From Chloroflexota bacterium (GTDB lineage Bacteria > Chloroflexota > Limnocylindria > QHBO01), in the NCBI GenBank assembly GCA_005880165.1, contig VBJP01000159.1, positions 1,647-6,818 of the forward strand: a DNA stretch of 5,172 nt, in the 5' to 3' direction. The notes under the pieces are model-generated. The model had not been told where the DNA came from. It saw nothing but the letters and a program-made list of their open reading frames with translations, and ran no database searches. The translations under genes and the position numbers were made by a program. This document shows positions 1-5,172 of the stretch, piece by piece; position 1 is the stretch's first letter; the number at the start of each line of letters is the position of its first letter.

Positions 1-1
1 C

Positions 2-454
2 ACCGCCGTCCATGAAGTCCTGGCCAAGGCCTTCGCCACCTATCGCGTGGGCCGCCTGCTGGCTGATCCGCCCAAGTGGCAGTCGGAGCTCGAGGACTGG
101 CAGGAGCGCTACGGCAAGGATTCAGAAGGAAACGAGATCGTACAGGCGCTCGACACCAACCAGGCCCGCAAGTTCGCGCCCGCCGTAGACCGCTGGCGAA
201 CGGGGCTGGCAGAGGGCACCCATACCCACGATGGGGATCCGGTGACTGACGCCCACGTCAAGGCCGCCCGGCTGCGCAAGGTGCGCTTGGCTGATGCCGA
301 GGACGACGGCAGAACCCTGTACGTCCTGATCAAGGGTGAGGACCGGAGGCAGATCGATGGTGCGGTGGCCGACGTGCTGGCCTTTGAGGCGGCCATGACC
401 ATGTCTGCTCCCGAAGAGCCTGAGCCGTTCGTGCTGACAGGCGAGCGATGGTGA
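2..454 (+). CDS. Phage terminase large subunit, C-terminal part (5' end outside window)
   Basis: The reading frame is open to the left edge, so only the last 150 residues are visible. A GTG at 47 is in frame, but coding-like sequence continues upstream (LAKAFATYRV), so it is probably not the true start. The pattern W-x-E-x-x-x-W, LDTNQARKFAPAVDRWR, THDGDPV, HVKAARLRKVR and finally RRQIDGAVADVLAFEAA matches the C-terminal RNase H-like nuclease domain of large terminases of tailed phages, especially those of actinobacteriophages. The Asp in QID (visible residue 119) is the expected last metal-binding acidic residue. In the family this protein is the packaging motor: an N-terminal ATPase drives DNA into the prohead and the nuclease cuts the concatemer. 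The ATPase half is not in the window. The frame ends at TGA 452-454, overlapping the next start by seven bases as is usual in phage operons. The gene marks a prophage, a prophage remnant, or phage DNA joined to this contig. Family assignment comes from pattern recognition, not a search. Confidence 0.8.
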   Translation, partial: TAVHEVLAKAFATYRVGRLLADPPKWQSELEDWQERYGKDSEGNEIVQALDTNQARKFAPAVDRWRTGLAEGTHTHDGDPVTDAHVKAARLRKVRLADAEDDGRTLYVLIKGEDRRQIDGAVADVLAFEAAMTMSAPEEPEPFVLTGERW

Positions 455-765
455 TCCCGTTCTCGCAAGAGATGCTTGAGGACGCCGCAGCCTACGCCGA
501 TCTGATCGACGGGTTGCTGACTGGCCGCTACCAACCGGCACCTCCGACGGTTCTAGAGAAGTTCCGTCGTCTTATAGACGATTCGCCGGGCGGCGAGGGT
601 GGCATGGAAGGTGACGCCGCCATAGCTGGCGACCAACCCGCGAGCCTCCAGGAGGGTCAAGGCGCTGGCCAGCTCAGAGGTGGCGAGATGGCTCCGGGCA
701 CCCAGCTCCTCGATGGAACCGCTTCGCTTGATGAGCGCCCCGAGCACCAGTCCCTCCGTGTCTGA
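448..765 (+). CDS. Phage-type hypothetical protein, probably truncated near 550
   Basis: The frame opens with ATG at 448, overlapping the terminase stop by seven bases, which is the normal spacing for a following phage morphogenesis gene. A weak purine-rich stretch (AGGCGAG) lies just upstream. The first 35 or so residues (MVIPFSQEMLEDAAAYADLIDGLLTG begins it, shown here only by its first motifs MVIPFSQ and YADLIDGLL) look like real protein: helical, acidic and free of the skew seen in antisense frames. I do not recognise the family. By position it could be the start of a portal protein or a small protein between terminase and portal. From about 553 onward the frame runs antisense to the confidently identified dprA, and its sequence turns into Gly/Arg/Gln-rich text typical of a shadow frame. 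The nominal 105-residue product is therefore probably a phage gene 5' fragment fused by accident to the complement of dprA, not an intact gene. Confidence 0.35.
   Translation: MVIPFSQEMLEDAAAYADLIDGLLTGRYQPAPPTVLEKFRRLIDDSPGGEGGMEGDAAIAGDQPASLQEGQGAGQLRGGEMAPGTQLLDGTASLDERPEHQSLRV
545..569. repeat. Inverted repeat over the dprA stop codon (possible hairpin terminator)
   Basis: CGACGG at 545-550 is exactly complementary to CCGTCG at 564-569. Inside it, TTC (551-553) can pair with GAA (558-560) around TAGA, giving a stem of about nine pairs with a three-base bulge. The dprA stop codon (553-555) lies within it. On the minus strand it could form a hairpin at the very end of the dprA message. No T-rich run follows on either strand, so it is at best an atypical terminator. 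It could equally be a recombination scar. Confidence 0.4.
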
Positions 766-1794
766 CAGGCTGGCGACCACGTGGGCCTGCTGCGGACGTC
801 GGACGCTCAGGCCGAGCCGATGCAGGAGCGACGCCGATGACGTCACGAGCTCCGCCTGGTGGTCAGCGATGAGGCGATTGCACCCCCTCGAGGCCATCGA
901 ATCGATGGGACCCGGCACGGCGTAGAGGTCCCGACCTTGCGCAAGCGCGGCCGAGGCGGTCAGGAGGGCGCCCGACCGGTCCGGCGCCTCAATGACCACG
1001 GTGGCCTCCGAGAGCCCGCTGATGATCCGGTTGCGGCGGGCGAAGTCCGGCTTGCCGCTCTGGCGGCCGGGAGGCGACTCGGAGACCAGGGCACCGCCCT
1101 CCGCCACGATGCGGGCAGCAAGGTCTCGATGCCGTGGTGGGTAGACCCGGTCGATGGGCGAGGGGAGGACCGCCACCGTCCGGCCGCCAGCGTCGAGCGC
1201 GGCGAGATGCGCGTGGCCGTCGATGCCCAATGCCAGGCCGGAGACGACCGTGACGCCGGCCCGGGCGATCTCATCGGCGATGTCGGCGGCCGCGGACAGC
1301 CCATAGCCGGACGGGCGCCGCGTGCCCACCACCGCGACCGCCGGGAGCGCAAGGACGTCGAGATGGCCCACGACGTAGAGCACCGGCGGCCTGCCGTCGA
1401 GCCGCGCCAGGCTCGCCGGATATGCGGGATCGAGGGCCGTCACCACCGCGCCACCAACGCGACGAGCCGCCTCCTCGAGATCCGCGGCGACGGTCGGCCA
1501 GCCGACTCCCTGCAGGCGCCGAAGAGCGTCGTCCGTCTCGGCGTCGGAGCGCGGCAGCTGACGAATGATCTCCGCGGGAGGAGCTTGCAGGGCGGCCACC
1601 GCACTGCCGAAGCGTCGGACGACCGCGGCAAAGCCCACGGGGCCGATCCCAGGAATCGAGGCCAGGCTGATCCACGCCGCTCGCTCCACCGGCGCGCTCC
1701 GCGAGGCATCGGCGGTGACGACGGCAAGTCCACGCGGCCGATCCGCGTCGTGGTGGCTCACGCCCAACGGACCTGCAGCTCCCACCCCGATCAC
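553..1794 (-). CDS. dprA: DNA processing protein DprA (Smf family)
   Basis: DprA binds ssDNA entering the cytoplasm during natural transformation, protects it and loads RecA onto it. The 413-residue product has an N-terminal helical region with a helix-hairpin-helix-like SIPGIGPVGFAAVVRRFG (46-63). The Rossmann-type DprA core follows, with VVGTRRPSGYG (155-165), SGLALGIDGHAH (185-196), VYPPRHRDLA (217-226), FARRNRIISGLS (251-262), RSGALLTA (273-280) and AVPGPIDSMASRGCNRLI (292-309). A C-terminal winged-helix-like segment spans about 335-395. The start is GTG at 1794, overlapping the comM stop as GTGA, with GGAG eight bases upstream. An alternative GTG at 1689 (residue 36) would begin VERAAW and better fit the usual family N-terminus, because residues 1-35 look unconserved. 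The C-terminus ends in VYKTTELL, encoded by the AT-rich palindromic patch at the junction with phage DNA. This tail may be a replacement of the native end. It forms a coupled pair with comM. Confidence 0.95.
   Translation of the reverse strand: MIGVGAAGPLGVSHHDADRPRGLAVVTADASRSAPVERAAWISLASIPGIGPVGFAAVVRRFGSAVAALQAPPAEIIRQLPRSDAETDDALRRLQGVGWPTVAADLEEAARRVGGAVVTALDPAYPASLARLDGRPPVLYVVGHLDVLALPAVAVVGTRRPSGYGLSAAADIADEIARAGVTVVSGLALGIDGHAHLAALDAGGRTVAVLPSPIDRVYPPRHRDLAARIVAEGGALVSESPPGRQSGKPDFARRNRIISGLSEATVVIEAPDRSGALLTASAALAQGRDLYAVPGPIDSMASRGCNRLIADHQAELVTSSASLLHRLGLSVRRPQQAHVVASLSDTEGLVLGALIKRSGSIEELGARSHLATSELASALTLLEARGLVASYGGVTFHATLAARRIVYKTTELL
567..581. repeat. Perfect 15-base palindrome TCGTCT-TAT-AGACGA
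   Basis: Six-base arms flank a three-base centre, with the arms fully complementary. It overlaps the neighbouring inverted repeat (545-569) by three bases and lies within the last codons of dprA. The surrounding 551-580 stretch holds only 13 G/C of 30 bases, a marked AT-rich dip in this GC-rich window. The location at the phage/chromosome boundary makes an integration or breakpoint site possible. No second copy is visible, because only one side of the phage DNA is in the window. Confidence 0.4.
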
Positions 1795-3296
1795 GCGGCC
1801 CGCTCCGGTCGGTAGGCGAGCGCCTCGTCCACATCCGCCTGGCGGATTTCATCCGATCCTGACAGGTCCGCGATGGTTCGGGCCATGCGGGCGACGCGGT
1901 GGAGGCGCCGCGGCGAGAGTCCAAAGCGCCGTCCGCGCTGCTGCAGGAGGCCACCGAGCCGCACCGGTAGGCCCGCATCGGCTCCGAGCGCACCCTGCAG
2001 CTCCGCGTTGCCGACGCCCTGTCGCTCGACCTGGCGTCGCCAGGCGGCGTGCACCCGCTGCGCGACCACCGAGCTCGGCTCGGCACCATCGGGCTCTTCG
2101 CGGAGCTCGGGCTCGTCCATGGCCACCCAAAGGTCCAGCCTGTCCCGCAGTGGGCCCGAGAGGCGCGCCACGTAGCGGCGCGCGGCGCCGTCCTCGCACC
2201 GGCACGCGTGACGGCGGGATCCGCGCCACCCACACGGACACGGGTTGAAGGCCGACAGCAGGGCGAAACGCGCCGGCAGCGTCAACGCGCCCCCGACTCG
2301 GGCGATGGTCACGATCCCCGACTCGAGCGGCTGGCGGAGTGCATCCAGGGCATCGGCCCGGAACTGCAGCATCTCGTCGAGCATGAGCACGCCGCGATGC
2401 GCCAAGCTCGCTTCCCCGGGCCGGACGCGCGACCCGCCGCCGACGAGGGCCTGCGTTGAGACGGTGTGATGAGGCGCGCGGAAGGGCCGCCGCCGGATCA
2501 CCGGCTCGCGACGGTCGATCAACCCGGCAACCGAATGGATCCGGCTCACCTCGACCGCCTCGTCCTCCTCCAGCGGCGGCAGCAGCCCCTCGCCACAGCG
2601 CAGGAGCAGCGTCTTTCCGATCCCGGGCGGCCCGCTGAGCGCCAGGCTGTGACGGCCCGCGATGGCAATCTCCAGCGCGCGGCGCGCCAGCGGCTGACCG
2701 ATGACGTCACCGAGATCCGGCACACCAGACGGCGCGCTCCACGAGGGGATCGGGGTGGGCACGGCGGCCGGCAGCTCGCGCAGCCCCACGAGGTGCGCGA
2801 CCGTTTCTCCAAGCGAGGCGGCGCCGCGCACCGAGATCTCGCGCACGCTCGCCGCCTCCCGGACGTTCGCCTGCGGGACGATCACCTCGCCCACCTCTGC
2901 GGTTCGCGCGGCAGCCGCCAGCGCGAGGGTTCCTGGCACCGGACGCAGGCTGCCGTCGAGAGCCAGCTCACCGATGAGGGCGCAGCGCCGTGTCGGCGCC
3001 AGCCCCAGCTGGCCGGATGCTCCCAGGATGGCGGCCGCGATCGCAAGGTCGTAGCTGGTGCCCTCCTTCGGCAGGTCGGCCGGGGCGAGATTGACGGTGA
3101 TCCGGCGCGCCGGGACCTCGAACCCGCAGTTGCGGATCGCCGAGCGGACGCGCTCGCGCGCCTCCTGCACGGCGCTTCCCGCCAAGCCAACGATCGTCAG
3201 CGAGGGAAGCCCAAAAGCCACATCGGCCTCCACGCGCACCGGTACCCCATCTACGCCGAGGACCGTCGCGGAGAGCATCTCGCTGAGCACGGGCAC
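1791..3296 (-). CDS. comM: ComM/YifB family Mg-chelatase-like AAA+ ATPase
   Basis: The 501-residue length is normal for the family. ComM is a hexameric helicase that drives branch migration to integrate taken-up ssDNA into the chromosome. The N-terminal ChlI/Lon-protease-like domain (about 10-140) carries GLPSLTIVGLAGSAVQEARERVRSAIRNCGFEVPARRI and VNLAPADLPKEG in overlapping pieces (29-79), plus the LIGELALDGSLRPVPG element (107-122). The AAA+ module has Walker A GPPGIGKT (222-229), FRAPHHTVSTQALVGGG (272-288), Walker B VLMLDE (303-308), the family NPCPCG motif (351-356) with further cysteines at 365 and 367, and SGPLRDRLDLWV (380-391) with the likely arginine finger. The C-terminal Mg-chelatase C domain runs from about 405 to 497. 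The start is uncertain: GTG 3296, GTG 3290 (preceded by GAGGTG at short spacing) and ATG 3278 (giving MLSATVLGVDG, the most family-like N-terminus) are all in frame. The stop overlaps the dprA start by four bases. Confidence 0.95.
   Translation of the reverse strand: MPVLSEMLSATVLGVDGVPVRVEADVAFGLPSLTIVGLAGSAVQEARERVRSAIRNCGFEVPARRITVNLAPADLPKEGTSYDLAIAAAILGASGQLGLAPTRRCALIGELALDGSLRPVPGTLALAAAARTAEVGEVIVPQANVREAASVREISVRGAASLGETVAHLVGLRELPAAVPTPIPSWSAPSGVPDLGDVIGQPLARRALEIAIAGRHSLALSGPPGIGKTLLLRCGEGLLPPLEEDEAVEVSRIHSVAGLIDRREPVIRRRPFRAPHHTVSTQALVGGGSRVRPGEASLAHRGVLMLDEMLQFRADALDALRQPLESGIVTIARVGGALTLPARFALLSAFNPCPCGWRGSRRHACRCEDGAARRYVARLSGPLRDRLDLWVAMDEPELREEPDGAEPSSVVAQRVHAAWRRQVERQGVGNAELQGALGADAGLPVRLGGLLQQRGRRFGLSPRRLHRVARMARTIADLSGSDEIRQADVDEALAYRPERAA
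1803..1806 (-). promoter_or_regulatory. Ribosome binding site for dprA (GGAG)
   Basis: On the minus strand GGAG lies eight bases before the GTG start at 1794, inside the last comM codons. Together with the four-base stop/start overlap it supports the upstream GTG start over the internal GTG at 1689, and suggests translational coupling to comM. Confidence 0.45.
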
Positions 3297-3304
3297 CTCG
3301 CGGG

Positions 3305-3358
3305 ATGGAGGCGAAGCCGCGATCTGGGAGTGCCGGCCGCCCGCCTGCTCGCCTCCAT
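3305..3358. repeat. Perfect 10-bp inverted repeat in the comM leader
   Basis: ATGGAGGCGA (3305-3314) is exactly complementary to TCGCCTCCAT (3349-3358), with a 34-base GC-rich spacer. In the comM message the hairpin would end eight bases before the GTG at 3296. The upstream RNA arm reads AUGGAGGCGA and so holds both an ATG and a GGAGG sequence. An out-of-frame reading frame of 35 codons (minus strand, ATG 3358 to TAG 3251) begins at that ATG and runs past the comM starts. Roles as an RNA structure controlling comM translation, or as a binding site for a dimeric regulator, are possible but unproven. Confidence 0.5.
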
Positions 3359-3390
3359 ACTCAAGCGGCGACCGGCTCGGCCAGCCTAGG

Positions 3391-3438
3391 GATCGGTCCT
3401 TATCGGCTCGTTAGGTGCGCCTTACTGCAGAACCGATC
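3391..3438. repeat. 7-bp inverted repeat downstream of the cpaE-like gene
   Basis: GATCGGT (3391-3397) pairs with ACCGATC (3432-3438) across a 34-base spacer. On the minus strand it lies 12 bases after the cpaE-like stop codon. No T-tract follows, so a Rho-independent terminator is not supported. A 7-bp repeat at this spacing could be chance, although its 34-base spacer equals that of the neighbouring 10-bp repeat. Confidence 0.25.
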
Positions 3439-3449
3439 GAGCGGAGTCC

Positions 3450-4637
3450 TCAGCGGACGGCGGCCACCTCTGCGGCCGCCTGGCGGTCGGCCTCGCGCGC
3501 GAAGTCCGCCACGCTGCGGCCCAGGGGGCTGTCCGGGCGAGATGACATGAATGGTTCACCCGAATTCAGCGCGGAGATCGCCCCGCGGTACTCGTTGATC
3601 ACCTGGTAGTCGATCTTGCGTCCCAGGACGGACTCGGCGTTCTTGACGTTGATGCCGGTGAACGCGTTCGAGCGGTTCAGGACCAGCTGCACCTTCGATC
3701 GCTCGTAGCCCAGGTTGTCCATGGTCTTGAGCATGAGCTGCACGTTCTTCAGGCACGACAGGTCGGCGGTCATGACCACGAAGATCACGTCGGCCTCGTC
3801 GAAGAGCTGCAGGTTGAAGTCGTCGAGCGACTTGGCCATATCGACCAGCACGTAGTCGTAGAGCCGGCGCGCGACGCTCAGCACGTTCGACAGCGACGCC
3901 GGATCGCTGCGCTGGCGCTCGACGACGATGTCCGCGGCCTCTGGCGTGGTGGGCGCCAGGAGCAGGTCGAGCGACGTGTGGTGATGGACCACGAGCTTCT
4001 TGAACAGCTCCGCGTCAAGGTCCGGCTCGTTCATGGCGTTAACGATCGACGCGCTCTCGAGCCCCAGGTCCAGGAAGACGCGAAGGTCGCCGAACTGCAG
4101 GTTGGCGTCCATCAGCAGGGTGCGGCGCTTGAACTCGGCGGTCAGGCAGATGCCCGCGTTGATGGCGATCGTGGTGGTGCCCACCCCGCCCTTGGCGCCG
4201 TAGAAGAGCGAGAGCCGGCCGAGGGTGGCGTGTTCCGAACTCCCCTCCCGCGTGCCGGTCCCACTGCGCGCCAGCAGGGCTCGGATGCGGGCGATCAGCT
4301 CCAGGGGGTGGAAGGGCTTGACAATGTCGTCGTCGGCGCCGGCCCGCAGGCCCTTGACGCGCTCACCGACGTCCGCCTCGGAGGTGAGCATGATGATCGG
4401 CACCCGGGCGCCGGCCCGCTCAGCCTGCCGGATGCGCTGCGTTGCCGCGTACCCGTCGAGCTTGGGCATGGCGACGTCCATGAGGATCAGCTCGGGCTCG
4501 CCGGTGCGCGCCAGCTCCACCCCAGCCTCGCCGTCGGATGCCACCAGCACCTCGAATCCCTCCTGCTTGAGGGTGAAGACCAGGACGCGCTGGATATTCA
4601 GGTCGTCGTCGACGACCAGGACCTTGGTGGCAGCCAT
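3450..4637 (-). CDS. Receiver domain fused to CpaE/TadZ-type ParA/MinD-like ATPase
   Basis: The product has 395 residues from ATG 4637. That start shares one base with the preceding hydrolase stop (TGATG) and is preferred over the in-frame TTG at 4640; no clear ribosome binding site is visible. Residues 5-124 form an intact response-regulator receiver domain: acidic triad D10-D12, phosphoacceptor D54 in LILMDVAMPKLDGY, T85 in IIMLTSE, and K107-P108 in IVKPFHP. After a short linker (about 125-140) comes a deviant Walker A GAKGGVGTTT (147-156), LLMDANLQFGDL (174-185) with the switch I-type D177, and a Walker B-type YVLVDM ending at D266/M267. The C-terminus has VLNRSN and ALNSGEPF, as in CpaE proteins. 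In the family CpaE/TadZ localises the Tad/Flp pilus secretion machine to the pole. No cpaF, tadB, tadC or pilin gene is in the window, so it may act as an orphan. The full set of receiver residues suggests that phosphorylation could be functional, unlike degenerate CpaE receivers. Confidence 0.88.
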   Translation of the reverse strand: MAATKVLVVDDDLNIQRVLVFTLKQEGFEVLVASDGEAGVELARTGEPELILMDVAMPKLDGYAATQRIRQAERAGARVPIIMLTSEADVGERVKGLRAGADDDIVKPFHPLELIARIRALLARSGTGTREGSSEHATLGRLSLFYGAKGGVGTTTIAINAGICLTAEFKRRTLLMDANLQFGDLRVFLDLGLESASIVNAMNEPDLDAELFKKLVVHHHTSLDLLLAPTTPEAADIVVERQRSDPASLSNVLSVARRLYDYVLVDMAKSLDDFNLQLFDEADVIFVVMTADLSCLKNVQLMLKTMDNLGYERSKVQLVLNRSNAFTGINVKNAESVLGRKIDYQVINEYRGAISALNSGEPFMSSRPDSPLGRSVADFAREADRQAAAEVAAVR

Positions 4638-5172
4638 CAAGAACCCGCTGGCGAGAAGTCCGCGCCAGTATAGAGGCGCCCATGTGGCTCAGACCGATGG
4701 CTCGCCCCGTCCAGATGACGCTCGAGGAAGCCAAGGACGCGGGCCTCGTAGTCGGCGCCACCAAAGGCATGCGCCTCCGGATGGCCCGCTCCCGGGACGA
4801 CGTACAGCTCCTTGGGCTCTCGGGCCGCGGCGTACAGCCGCAGCGCCTGGCTGTGATCGATGAGCCGATCCTCCCGCGGGGCAATGATCAGCAGTCCGCG
4901 CGGGGCGATGTCGGCGACGCGATCGATGGGCGACAGCAGCCGCGTTCGCGCCCGGACGCTGGCCGCCGCCACGATGAGCCGCGACCCGAGCCAGGCGAGC
5001 GGATAGTGCCACTCGCGCATGCGGTTGGCAATCGGGTGGTGCAGGTCCGCGTAGGGCGCATCCGCCACCACGGCGGCCACCGGCAGGTCCGGCGCGGCCA
5101 GGATGGCGATCGCCGCGCCCATGCTCATCCCCATCAGCGCGATGGGTCCCATCCCGCGACTCTCGAGCAGGC
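4637..5172 (-). CDS. Alpha/beta hydrolase family protein, C-terminal part (5' end outside window)
   Basis: The frame is open to the right edge: codons upstream of the ATG at 5152 read LLESRG and continue the fold, so that ATG is internal. Numbering from it, MGMSMGA (7-13) is the nucleophile elbow G-x-S-x-G with Ser10. VVADAPYADL (28-37) follows, then LLIIAPREDRLID (87-99) with the likely catalytic acid D95, and VVPGAGH (118-124) with catalytic H124. This order and spacing fit serine alpha/beta hydrolases of the BAAT/S9-like 'dienelactone hydrolase-type' group, often annotated only as alpha/beta hydrolase. The substrate cannot be inferred. The N-terminal half, including any signal peptide or membrane anchor, is missing. 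The last 20 or so residues beyond the final helix (FLERHL) look like an unconserved tail. The stop TGA at 4637-4639 shares its A with the ATG of the cpaE-like gene, so the two are probably co-transcribed and translationally coupled. No functional link between them is known to me. Confidence 0.85.
   Translation of the reverse strand, partial: LLESRGMGPIALMGMSMGAAIAILAAPDLPVAAVVADAPYADLHHPIANRMREWHYPLAWLGSRLIVAAASVRARTRLLSPIDRVADIAPRGLLIIAPREDRLIDHSQALRLYAAAREPKELYVVPGAGHPEAHAFGGADYEARVLGFLERHLDGASHRSEPHGRLYTGADFSPAGS

Larger units (their letters stand above)
3297..3449 (-). promoter_or_regulatory. Intergenic region between the cpaE-like gene and comM (comM leader)
   Basis: This is the only sizeable noncoding gap. 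It follows the cpaE-like stop and precedes comM, so any promoter for the comM-dprA pair should lie here unless all four genes are read through. I see no convincing -35/-10 pair and no T-run terminator. It contains two inverted repeats (3305-3358 and 3391-3438) and the direct repeat CGGCTCG at 3373-3379 and 3404-3410. The promoter role is inferred from position only. Confidence 0.3.

Noticed and set aside
859..1815. Long plus-strand open frame of 318 codons opposite dprA
   Set aside because: It is Arg/Gly/Asp-rich shadow sequence lying wholly over dprA, whose family motifs are unmistakable. High GC readily produces such antisense frames.
1271..2233. Minus-strand 320-codon frame spanning the comM/dprA overlap
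   Set aside because: It is a different frame over two well-supported genes, and its sequence is a Arg/Ser/Gly-rich frameshift echo of them.
836..2710. The 11-mer GATGACGTCAC (with palindrome TGACGTCA) at 836-846 and 2700-2710
   Set aside because: Both copies are inside coding sequence of unrelated genes with no further shared flank, so chance or codon use explains them.
2466..3389. Plus-strand open frame of 307 codons opposite comM
   Set aside because: It lacks any recognisable motif and is antisense to a complete ComM with Walker A, Walker B and family signature motifs.
3391..3449. Rho-independent terminator after the cpaE-like gene
   Set aside because: The 7-bp inverted repeat has a 34-base loop and no T-run follows it on the minus strand.
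3978..4673. Plus-strand open frame of 231 codons opposite the cpaE-like gene
   Set aside because: Its His/Gln/Leu-rich composition is typical of an antisense frame over a coding region with intact receiver and ATPase motifs.
1..5172. CRISPR array, tRNA or rRNA genes, insertion sequence ends
   Set aside because: No regularly spaced repeats, tRNA-like cloverleaf elements, rRNA-conserved stretches or transposase motifs were seen on either strand by eye.

Overview
The window is GC-rich and densely coding. It falls into two parts with opposite orientation. Most of it (about 553 to the right edge) is a minus-strand block of ordinary bacterial chromosomal genes. In transcription order these are an alpha/beta hydrolase (5' end cut by the window edge), a response-regulator/CpaE-type ATPase, the ComM/YifB AAA+ protein and DprA. 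The left 550 bases are plus-strand phage-type sequence: the C-terminal nuclease part of a terminase large subunit, followed by the start of a second phage-like gene that runs straight into the 3' end of dprA. The host cannot be named from the sequence. The high GC, a receiver domain fused to CpaE outside a tad cluster, the comM-dprA pair and a terminase resembling those of actinobacteriophages suggest a Chloroflexota or Actinomycetota lineage, perhaps an environmental one. This is an inference of modest confidence.

The four minus-strand genes look like two tightly coupled pairs. The hydrolase stop and the cpaE-like start share one base (TGATG at 4635-4639). The comM stop and the dprA start overlap by four bases (GTGA at 1791-1794). 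The pairs are separated by 153 noncoding bases (3297-3449), the only sizeable intergenic gap. That gap holds two inverted repeats, one of them a perfect 10-bp repeat just before the comM start. Functionally, ComM (branch migration helicase) and DprA (RecA loader on incoming ssDNA) both process DNA taken up during natural transformation. The CpaE-like protein is of the type that positions Tad/Flp pili, so a pilus-plus-transformation theme is plausible but is not demonstrated here.

The most notable spot is the phage/chromosome boundary at about 545-590. There the phage reading frame loses credibility, dprA ends with an unusual short tail, and two overlapping inverted repeats sit on the dprA stop codon. 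It could be a decayed prophage edge, an integration scar or an assembly chimera. I found no RNA genes, CRISPR arrays or insertion sequences, and no convincing evidence of an undescribed multi-gene system.
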